Assembly: GCA_035764045.1 (NCBI GenBank)
Contig: DASTZX010000129.1
Location: 1-6,437, forward strand
Source of the DNA: JAVDCA01 sp035764045
Lineage (GTDB): Bacteria > Pseudomonadota > Alphaproteobacteria > Rhizobiales > Xanthobacteraceae
DNA: 6,437 nt
Reading direction: 5' to 3'
A program made the position numbers and the translations under genes. Of this stretch, positions 1 through 6,437 are shown one piece after another; within the stretch, counting starts at the first letter, position 1; each line of letters opens with the position of its first letter. The notes under the pieces are model-generated. The model was not told the origin of the DNA. It did no database searches and saw only the letters and a program-made list of their open reading frames with translations.

Positions 1-25
1 CATTTCGCTCCGCTCATGCGCGCCG

Positions 26-48
26 ACCCTCCCCCTGCAGGGGAGGGT
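26..48. repeat. Intergenic palindrome, 9-bp perfect stem
   Basis: ACCCTCCCC (26-34) pairs perfectly with GGGGAGGGT (40-48) around a CTGCA loop. It stands immediately upstream of the ribosome binding site of the first gene. There is no T-run, so it is not a standard terminator. Palindromes of this CCCTCCCC/GGGGAGGG type are, from memory, scattered between genes in Bradyrhizobium-like genomes, so I read it as an interspersed intergenic repeat. It could also act as an mRNA hairpin at the 5' end of the phage gene cluster. Confidence 0.6.
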
Positions 49-65
49 GAAAGGAGACCAGGCCC

Positions 66-380
66 ATGCCCGCCTACGTGCTCGCGCCGGAGGAGACCAA
101 CCAGCGCCGCATCAACACCGCCATCAACCAGCTCGCGCAGGGGCGCTCCAACGCGGTCGGCAGCGTGACGCTCATCGCCAACGCCGCCGCCACCACGGTC
201 AGCGCGAAAACCTGCGGGGCGGGAAGCGTGGTGCTGCTCTCGCCGCTCACCGCGCACGCCGCAGCCGAGCTCGGCAACGGCACCGTCTATGTGAGCGCGG
301 TCGCAGCCGGAGAGTTCACGCTCGCCCACGCCAGCAACGCCCAGACCGATCGCGTGTTCGGCTATGTCTGCCTCGGTTGA
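66..380 (+). CDS. Small phage structural protein, beta-rich (hypothetical)
   Basis: A 104-residue protein without signal peptide or membrane segment. It has an N-terminal helical stretch (residues 1-30, ETNQRRINTAINQLAQG), then an alternating beta-rich region with regularly spaced Val/Thr/Ala. It ends in TDRVFGYVCLG, a closing pattern I associate with small phage head, tail or fibre-associated proteins. The start is supported by AAAGGAG (50-56), nine bases before the ATG. It overlaps the next gene by 17 bases, as is usual in compact virion operons. The exact role (decoration, fibre or head-tail component) cannot be read from sequence. The phage origin is inferred from style and neighbours. 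Confidence 0.65.
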   Translation: MPAYVLAPEETNQRRINTAINQLAQGRSNAVGSVTLIANAAATTVSAKTCGAGSVVLLSPLTAHAAAELGNGTVYVSAVAAGEFTLAHASNAQTDRVFGYVCLG

Positions 381-774
381 GCTTTGCTGCGTCCCGCCGG
401 ATCGGGTGCCGACGCTCTGGCCGCATGTGGCGCATCTCATCCGCCGCGCCATGGCGCGCGGCCGCATGGGCCGCTTCGCCGATGTCGAGGCGGACGTGCT
501 CGCCTCGAACGCCTGGCTCTGGCTCGCGATCGACAGCGGGTTCGTGCTCGCCGCCGCCGTGACCAAGGTCACGCGCGAGAACGGCGAGCGGCTCTGCACC
601 ATCGTCGCCTGCGCGGGGAGCGATTGGACAAAATTCGGACGGCTGATCGCCGGGCTCGAGGACTACGCGCGCGCCGAAGGCTGCGACGCGGTCGAGATCT
701 GCGGCCGGCCGGGATGGATGCGCCGGCTGCCCGACTACCGGGTGACGAAGATCGTCATCCGCAAGCGGCTGTGA
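364..774 (+). CDS. GNAT-like phage protein
   Basis: A 136-residue soluble protein that starts inside the 3' end of the preceding gene (17-base overlap, no clear Shine-Dalgarno), so translation is probably coupled. The order of elements suits a short GNAT (N-acyltransferase) fold: an N-terminal helix pair (about 10-40), a strand with WLWLAIDSGFVLAAAVTKV (about 51-69), a second strand with ERLCTIVACAG (about 74-84), a helix ending LEDYARAEGCDAVEI, and the closing GRPGWMRRLPDYR. This layout, especially the GRxGWxR..L..Y ending, is known from small GNAT-like proteins in phage head/tail clusters. A canonical acetyl-CoA loop (Q/RxxGxG/A) is not evident, so enzymatic activity is doubtful and a structural or ejection-related role is possible. 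Confidence 0.6.
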   Translation: MSASVELCCVPPDRVPTLWPHVAHLIRRAMARGRMGRFADVEADVLASNAWLWLAIDSGFVLAAAVTKVTRENGERLCTIVACAGSDWTKFGRLIAGLEDYARAEGCDAVEICGRPGWMRRLPDYRVTKIVIRKRL

Positions 775-801
775 GCCGATCCCTGGGCTCGAGACCGCCG
801 C

Positions 802-831
802 CGTTATCGTCCGCGCAAGCGGACGGTCCAG
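802..831 (-). repeat. REP-like palindrome, copy A
   Basis: Read on the minus strand this begins CTGGACCGTCCGCTTGCGCG and contains a 7-bp perfect stem (CGTCCGC/GCGGACG) with a TTGC loop. It agrees with copy B at 889-918 at 21 of 30 positions in inverted orientation. Several of the differences fall in stem positions that still pair. It lies in the gap between two phage genes. Confidence 0.6.
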
Positions 832-888
832 TACTGCGCGGCCCACGTGCGGGGCGTTTCAGACGTCACACGCGTGGTCCGGGGATGG

Positions 889-918
889 CTGGATTGCCGG
901 CTTTCGCGGGCAATGAGG
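889..918 (+). repeat. REP-like palindrome, copy B
   Basis: It begins CTGGATTGCCGGCTTTCGCG. The stem ATTGCC (893-898) pairs with GGCAAT (909-914), followed by an inner G-G mismatch and a short GC pair. It faces copy A (802-831) across 57 bases, the arrangement of a BIME or REPIN. No RAYT-type transposase is in the window. Confidence 0.6.
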
Positions 919-942
919 CCCGCAAATTTCTTTCGAAGCATC

Positions 943-956
943 GAGGTGAGGACCTC
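943..956 (+). promoter_or_regulatory. Ribosome binding site inside a small hairpin
   Basis: The Shine-Dalgarno AGGTGAGG (944-951) sits seven bases before the ATG at 959 and decides that start. It is also part of a hairpin, GAGGT (943-947) with ACCTC (952-956) and a GAGG loop, which would partly hide it. Pairing is seen directly; a regulatory effect is inference. Confidence 0.45.
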
Positions 957-958
957 CC

Positions 959-1849
959 ATGGGCGGCACATCGAAATCGACACAGCAGAGCCAGCAGCAG
1001 TCGCAGCTCACGCCATGGGCGCCGGCGGCGTCCGGGCTCACCGACATCTTCGGCAGGCTCGCACCTTCGATCGACACGCTCGCCGGCACGCCGCTGACCG
1101 ATCAGGCATTCGGTGCGCTCACGGCGAACGCGGAGGCGCCGAACCCCTACGCTGCGCCGGTGAAGGGCGCGACCCTCGCCGAGCTTGCCGGGGCGCCGAA
1201 CTATGCGCATGCCGCCGATCTCCTCGACCGCGGCTACGGGGCGACCGCTGCCGCGCTCTCGCCGTACACGAGCGGCAGCGCGCTCGATCCGGCGAGCAAT
1301 CCGGCGCTCGCGCAGGAGCTCGGCCTTGTCAACACCGACGTGATGAACGCGGTCAATCCGATGTTCGCCGCGGCCGGCCGCCTGGGCTCGCCGGCCAATT
1401 ACCAGGCGGTGGCGCGCGGCATCGCGCAGGGCTCGGCGCCGATACTGGCGAACGCGGCGAGCAACCAGATCAGCGCGGCGGGCGCGCTCGCCGGCGCCGG
1501 GACATCGACCGCGGCCGGGCTCGGCAATCTCGATGCCGGCAACGCCGGCATCCTTGCGCAAGGCATCGCCAACGCACCCGCCGCCTACGCGGCGCAGAAT
1601 TTCGGCCCGCAGGCGCTGCTCACCGCCGCGCTCGCCCAGCAGCAGCTGCCGATCAGCAATGCCGGGCTCCTGTCCTCGATCTACGGGCAGCCCGCCGCGC
1701 AGTTCGGCACGCAGACCGGATCGAGCAGCAGCACCGGCACGCAGACGATGTCGCCGATGCAGCAGATCCTCATGGGCACGCAGGCGTTCGACAATCTCCT
1801 CAATCCGTTCCGCACGCGGACCGGCTGGTCGTTTCCGGGTTCAGGATGA
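959..1849 (+). CDS. Phage virion/ejection-type structural protein
   Basis: A 296-residue protein very rich in Ala, Gly, Gln, Ser and Asn, without signal peptide or clear membrane segments. The N-terminus (MGGTSKSTQQSQQQSQLTPW) has the Gly/Ser/Gln-rich opening followed by 'LTPWAP' that I recognise from hypothetical virion proteins encoded next to tail or DNA-ejection genes in podovirus-like phages and prophages of Hyphomicrobiales. The middle (about 115-225) has long alanine-rich helices (NPMFAAAGRLGSPANYQAVA). The tail is a Gly/Ser/Thr/Gln linker (about 245-270) and a short helical end. A strong Shine-Dalgarno supports the start. It lies downstream of the GNAT-like gene, separated by the REP pair. 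An internal virion, tail-tube or fibre-associated role is possible; no catalytic motif is visible. Confidence 0.6.
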   Translation: MGGTSKSTQQSQQQSQLTPWAPAASGLTDIFGRLAPSIDTLAGTPLTDQAFGALTANAEAPNPYAAPVKGATLAELAGAPNYAHAADLLDRGYGATAAALSPYTSGSALDPASNPALAQELGLVNTDVMNAVNPMFAAAGRLGSPANYQAVARGIAQGSAPILANAASNQISAAGALAGAGTSTAAGLGNLDAGNAGILAQGIANAPAAYAAQNFGPQALLTAALAQQQLPISNAGLLSSIYGQPAAQFGTQTGSSSSTGTQTMSPMQQILMGTQAFDNLLNPFRTRTGWSFPGSG

Positions 1850-2162
1850 GGAAGGAGATCCCACGCCTCGACTGTCCGCTGCTGACGCGCTCCATCACCA
1901 TCTTCGGCGGCACGGTCTTTGGCTGCGGCAGCGGTCGGCTCGGTAGCTAGCCCCCTTGGAGCGAATTTAGCCACCCAGAAACACTGACTATCGTCCCTCG
2001 GACAGCTCGCTGAGTGTCGGTGGCACGGAAATTGAAATTGCCGGCACAGCCAGCACAGCCCTGGTGCTCGCGCCAGGCGGATTGCTCCGCAGTACGCACT
2101 CGCATGTGCGGGACGGGCACGTCGAGTAAGAGCCCCTTCTCCAAAGCCAAAAAGGTAAAACG
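1850..2162. other. Gap without a supportable gene; possible decayed phage gene
   Basis: About 313 bases with no convincing reading frame. A strong Shine-Dalgarno-like GAGGAAGGAG (1849-1858) follows the virion gene stop directly, but no ATG, GTG or TTG stands at the right distance; ACG occurs at 1863. The frame from there ends at 1950 after about 28 codons. Further on, short open stretches in different frames are each closed within about 50 codons. This fits a decayed or start-less phage gene, but no family can be named. Base composition begins to shift toward A/T after about 1950. Confidence 0.4.
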
Positions 2163-2369
2163 ATGCGAACGCTCGCCGATTTGCTTGGCTATGCACCCTT
2201 ATCCGATGACCTCGCGCGCCCCTATTTCTTGCCCCTTGCCACACCAGGATCAGCTTTTTCCAGATGGCCGATTCAAGCCCCCCGACGCCTGGACCATTTC
2301 TCGGACCAACAGCCTCATTCACATATCCCCTCCCACAAGCGCGCGATGAAACAAATGCGCAGTCCATAA
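2163..2369 (+). pseudogene. N-terminal piece of frameshifted phage/toxin protein
   Basis: A 68-codon frame opening MRTLADLLGYAPLSDDLARP, with AAAGGT upstream at 2151-2156, six bases before the ATG. The first 35-40 residues read like a natural N-terminus (MRTLADLL..., YFLPLATPGSAFSRW). After the run of six C at 2278-2283 this frame becomes Arg/His/Gln-rich and unnatural, while the frame of 2264-2662 looks protein-like from the same point. I infer that one base was lost at the C-run and that this is the true start of the long toxin gene ending at 3429. The alternative is a small unrelated gene. No signal peptide is seen. Confidence 0.4.
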
Positions 2370-2662
2370 ACTTCGTAGACAATTCGGACGGAGGAATTTT
2401 GGGCCCCGTTATCCGGACGGGCGGGCCGGCTCGCGAAGGAATTCTTGCGGGACAAATAGCAGATAACCCCTCTGGCGGGCTGCCCGGAGTGGAACGGCTC
2501 TCTGCCGATTCCCCCAGCTTAAGCAGTACCGCGCATTCGGGGCTGGGGCTACCACCCGCGCCCTTGAATGCCTTCACTGCGAGCTCAGCGACTGATCCTC
2601 CCGTGCCAACATTGATCCGGCGACGCCCGAAGCCAATGCGGCCGTACCGGAATCACCGTTAG
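2264..2662 (+). pseudogene. Middle piece of frameshifted toxin protein (Pro/Gly-rich)
   Basis: An open stretch of 132 codons, low-complexity and rich in Pro, Gly, Ser and Ala (for example GGILGPVIRTGGPAREGILA and DNPSGGLPGVERLSADSP), as expected for a linker or delivery region rather than an enzyme. It has an in-frame ATG at 2264 but no clear Shine-Dalgarno. From about 2596 onward its translation turns Arg/Pro-rich (RRRPKPMRPYRNHR), while the frame of the downstream nuclease domain becomes open directly after its stop at 2593-2595 and continues with the same Pro/Ala/Ser style. A second one-base loss around 2594-2610 would join the two. Both proposed shifts have the same sign. Whether these are true mutations, sequencing errors or recoding cannot be told from the window. 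Confidence 0.45.
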
Positions 2663-2751
2663 GGCCACCGCAGCCGAGCTTCGGAGTCCAATCCAATTCA
2701 ACGTCAGTCGAGCAGCCTGAGCCGAGCCCCCTTCCGCGCATCTGGGGACGT

Positions 2752-3429
2752 GTGAAAGACAATTTTGCGGACGCCTACGAGACACCGCTTGGACCGGGGG
2801 AAGAATATCGCGCCCAGGTGGCTCCATTCATAAGGCCGACTGGAGGTTGGACCGACGCTGCATTCGGCCCGTTCCGGCAATTCAATGCGGCTCTGCTTCT
2901 CGGGATTCCCGAGGCAGCTGATGGTCTCGTTCGGGGGAGCAGAGCCATCAAGGATTCCGCAGTCGACGCGTTCGTCGAGCAGTCGGTGTCCAGTGGCGTC
3001 TCGCGAGGGAGCGCGGAGCGCCTCGGGCGTGAGCTCAAGGCAATGCCGGAGGCGATCCTTCGCGCTCCGCTCGCGGTCTGGCCGGGTATTCCGCGTGCGC
3101 CCGTACGGCCTATACGTCAGTTCACCGGCCAGCAGCACCATGGGATTTCGCGACTGCCTCACCGGTCTCTTGAAAAACATCCGAATCTTTGGGGCTATTA
3201 TGAGCATCGCGATCCGCGCTTTGTAACCCAAGCCGTTGACCCAGCCGCCCATAGGGGCTGGTTCGGGTGGCATAAGCCCTTCGATGAGGAGGTTGCGAAA
3301 TACATTGATGAGCATCCAAATCTGACTCCGGAGACGTTTGAAGCTTGGCTATCGTGGAGATACGATCAGCCAGACATGGCCGTTAGGTTCCCCAATGGAT
3401 TAAGGAAGAACATGGGAGAACGTCGATGA
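2752..3429 (+). CDS. Polymorphic toxin C-terminal part, HNH-like nuclease domain
   Basis: 225 codons from a GTG that is simply the first start codon in the frame. It lacks a good ribosome binding site, and the open frame runs back to 2596, so the real protein almost surely starts further upstream. Residues 30-105 (FGPFRQFNAALLLGIPEAAD) resemble helical segments of long phage or toxin polyproteins. Residues 123-217 match, by memory, a nuclease domain found at the ends of Rhs/Wap and other polymorphic toxins: TGQQHHGIS (125-133), H137, H143, RDPRFVTQAVD (153-163), AHRG with H167, WHKPFDEEV with H174, and QPDMAVRFPNGL near the end. HHxIS plus the downstream histidines suggests an HNH/AHH-type metal-dependent nuclease, acting on nucleic acid in a target cell. 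The stop overlaps the next gene as ATGA, typical of toxin-immunity coupling. Lower GC than both flanks suggests transfer. Confidence 0.7.
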   Translation: MKDNFADAYETPLGPGEEYRAQVAPFIRPTGGWTDAAFGPFRQFNAALLLGIPEAADGLVRGSRAIKDSAVDAFVEQSVSSGVSRGSAERLGRELKAMPEAILRAPLAVWPGIPRAPVRPIRQFTGQQHHGISRLPHRSLEKHPNLWGYYEHRDPRFVTQAVDPAAHRGWFGWHKPFDEEVAKYIDEHPNLTPETFEAWLSWRYDQPDMAVRFPNGLRKNMGERR

Positions 3430-4088
3430 GCTTTTACGTCCTCGAGGCGCCGAAATCTGGTGAGAGTGACGCCGAGACGCTGTGCCTCGATGCTGATGGA
3501 ACAAAAATGGGAGCTGGGCCACAGTGTCCCATATGTGGCGTCGCCATCGGAAGCCGCCGGGCACTACCGCCGCGACGCGTTGAGATTGCCCTGGGAGGCA
3601 AAAGATTCGGCGATTTCGGGTTTGGGTTAGGGACTGACTTGCTTGTCACCGAGCGTTTCAGGAATGCCTTTCTGAGATCCGGGTTGACCGGGTTTTCGCA
3701 CTTCACGCCGGCGGAGATCGTTGAGGTCATCGCGCGGTCCGGGAACATCCCTAACTCCATCCCCAACTACTTCATCGCCGAGCCGACGCGAAGCCGGGCG
3801 ATCATCAATGATCGGGCTTGCGGCCTCGAGTATTCGCAGCCCTGGACATGCAAGGAGTGCAAGAGCGGCATCATGATCCGTCTGCGCCGGCTCGTTCTTG
3901 AGCCCGGCTCTTGGTCGGGCGAAGACATCTTCATCGCACGCGGCCTGTACGGCAGAATCATCACGTCGCAGCGTTTCAAGGAGTTCTGCGATCGGGAAGC
4001 ATTCAACAACTGCGTTCTGGTCGACGCGCATCACTTTCACTTCGACTATATGCCGGGGTACCACGCTCCAAGTACGGCTCGGAGATGA
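3426..4088 (+). CDS. Double-CxxC immunity protein (SitI6-like)
   Basis: A 220-residue soluble protein, no signal peptide. It has CPICG at residues 34-38 and CKECK at 142-146, a probable zinc-binding pair. This matches the double-CXXCG family first known as a Myxococcus xanthus paralogous group and later named after the SitI6 immunity proteins, which neutralise a cognate toxin in the producer's cytoplasm. Length is as expected for the family (about 220-240). The two halves look alike: LLVTERFRNAFLRSGLTGF (72-90) and GRIITSQRFKEFCDREAFNN (176-195). The start overlaps the toxin stop by ATGA, with GGGAG (3414-3418) seven bases upstream, so translation is coupled. Odd point: the second motif ends in Lys rather than Gly. 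Immunity function is inferred from family and position. Confidence 0.75.
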   Translation: MSFYVLEAPKSGESDAETLCLDADGTKMGAGPQCPICGVAIGSRRALPPRRVEIALGGKRFGDFGFGLGTDLLVTERFRNAFLRSGLTGFSHFTPAEIVEVIARSGNIPNSIPNYFIAEPTRSRAIINDRACGLEYSQPWTCKECKSGIMIRLRRLVLEPGSWSGEDIFIARGLYGRIITSQRFKEFCDREAFNNCVLVDAHHFHFDYMPGYHAPSTARR

Positions 4089-4373
4089 GCGGCAGCCTGA
4101 CGGTGCGCTTCGAAGTCGCAAATGGCGTCAAGAATTCTGTCTTAATCGCGCGACATGCTCGAACTCGCGCGAGGTCGAGGTGAGGGGCTTCGATGGCGCG
4201 GCGTGGCCGAGCTGTGTCGGGCGAATGGTCTTGGGTGCAAACCCGCAAGCCCGTGATCGCATCCCTGGAACTCCGCTGTCGCGCCGGCGTTGCAACAAGG
4301 CAGCTCATCCTGTCGTTTTTCCGAAGCCGATACGAGCGGCGAGGCCGTGTCCAAGAGTTCTGTCCCGGTTGGC
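4089..4373. other. Gap between immunity gene and transporter
   Basis: About 285 bases with no strong gene. An ATGA overlap at the immunity stop opens a 32-codon frame (4085-4183, MSGSLTVRFEVANGVKNSVL...), which ends Arg-rich and matches no family I know. It may be a remnant. The gap also holds the palindrome at 4158-4179 and the possible upstream TTG and GTG starts of the transporter. The junction between acquired module and host chromosome probably lies here, but no direct repeat or tRNA marking an attachment site is seen. Confidence 0.4.
4158..4179. repeat. 22-base near-perfect palindrome
   Basis: CTCGAACTCGC (4158-4168) mirrors GCGAGGTCGAG (4169-4179) with a single mismatched pair. As RNA it forms a 9-bp stem with one mismatch and a GCGC loop. 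No T-run follows, so a standard Rho-independent terminator is unlikely. It could be an operator, a transcription-attenuating hairpin after the toxin-immunity pair, or chance in GC-rich DNA. Confidence 0.4.
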
Positions 4374-6119
<1,746 letters not shown>

Positions 6120-6139
6120 GGGCGGCCATGCCGGTCGAA

Positions 6140-6157
6140 AGGGGGGACGTATCCCCT
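6140..6157 (+). terminator. Weak hairpin after transporter gene
   Basis: AGGGGG (6140-6145) pairs with TCCCCT (6152-6157), including one G-T pair, across a short loop, 21 bases after the transporter stop. The position suits a transcription end, but no T-run follows, so this is only a weak candidate. Confidence 0.25.
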
Positions 6158-6394
6158 CGGCGGCGCGACATGCTCGCACAGACATACTGGCGGGAGACAG
6201 CTTCCGGGAACCGGCAAGAAACGTTACAACGAAACGAGAACCGTCCCTCCCGCCCGTGCAAACGCAGCCCTTGCATCCGTCCGGCCTAGCGTTCTTCCTC
6301 ACCGAGCGTGGGCGGCCGCTTGGCCCACATCTTCAGGCCGGGCGCCGGGCTGTGCCGGTGCGGTGAGGTGGGGGGACCGAAGAAGAGCCGGCGA

Positions 6395-6412
6395 TGGCTC
6401 TGGCGAGAGCCA
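6395..6412. repeat. Perfect 7-bp hairpin, GGCG loop
   Basis: TGGCTCT (6395-6401) and AGAGCCA (6406-6412) pair perfectly. No gene is seen beside it inside the window; it could belong to the 5' or 3' region of a gene beyond the right edge. Confidence 0.35.
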
Positions 6413-6437
6413 ATCGTTCAACGTGTGACATTTGGAG

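Larger units (their letters stand above)
6120..6437. other. Intergenic end of window
   Basis: 318 bases with no supportable gene. There are two small hairpins: AGGGGG/TCCCCT type at 6140-6157 (6 pairs including one G-T, no T-run) and TGGCTCT/AGAGCCA at 6395-6412 (7 perfect pairs, GGCG loop). A 43-codon minus-strand frame (6417 down to its stop at 6286-6288) ends PGLKMWAKRPPTLGEEER, which looks protein-like, but an in-frame stop at 6418-6420 closes it upstream and it has no useful start. It may be a decayed 3' end. Confidence 0.4.

Noticed and set aside
847..1950. A 367-codon plus-strand frame over the virion protein gene
   Set aside because: Arg-rich out-of-frame reading of the 959-1849 gene, with no ribosome binding site and no protein-like pattern.
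2278..2283. Programmed -1 frameshift at the C-run
   Set aside because: The codons do not form a standard slippery heptamer, no downstream structure was recognised, and a second shift would still be needed at about 2600. Mutation or sequencing error is simpler.
1681..2577. A 298-codon minus-strand frame across the gap and toxin start
   Set aside because: Composition is unnatural, it crosses the end of the virion gene, and no family resemblance is visible; the plus strand carries the better supported signals.
4290..4373. TTG start at 4290 for the transporter
   Set aside because: No ribosome binding site, and the extra 28 residues are Ser-rich and not family-like. The ATG at 4374 places the FWRSARGYW segment at the N-terminus as expected, though GTG 4347 cannot be excluded.

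Overview
The window has high GC and the codon use of an alphaproteobacterium, most likely of the order Hyphomicrobiales (Bradyrhizobium and relatives). This is inferred from the protein style and from the type of intergenic palindromes; no marker gene fixes the taxon.

Region 1 (1-1849) is a fragment of a prophage or phage-derived virion gene cluster. A perfect-stem hairpin (26-48) precedes a small beta-rich phage structural protein (66-380). This gene overlaps a GNAT-like phage protein (364-774). Next come an inverted pair of REP-like palindromes (802-918) and a 296-residue low-complexity virion or ejection-type protein (959-1849).

Region 2 (1850-4290) is visibly richer in A/T and looks like an acquired cargo module. 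After about 300 bases with no convincing gene comes a coding stretch spread over three successive reading frames (2163-3429). Its C-terminal part is recognisable as an HHxIS-type (HNH-like) nuclease domain of polymorphic toxins. The toxin stop overlaps, as ATGA, the start of a 220-residue protein with two CxxC motifs (3426-4088), which resembles the SitI6/double-CXXCG immunity family. Together they read as a toxin-immunity pair placed directly behind virion genes. The N-terminal half of the toxin seems broken by two frameshifts of the same sign, while the nuclease domain and the immunity gene remain open. A near-perfect 22-base palindrome lies downstream of the immunity gene.

Region 3 (about 4290-6119) returns to very high GC. 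It encodes a fused permease/ATPase half-transporter of the ABCD/SbmA-BacA-like group (as in YddA and BclA), probably host chromosome flanking the prophage module. The last 318 bases hold two small hairpins and no gene that can be supported.

The most interesting item is the virion-linked toxin-immunity cassette. It may be a phage-carried antagonism module, or the remains of one in which immunity has outlived the full-length toxin.
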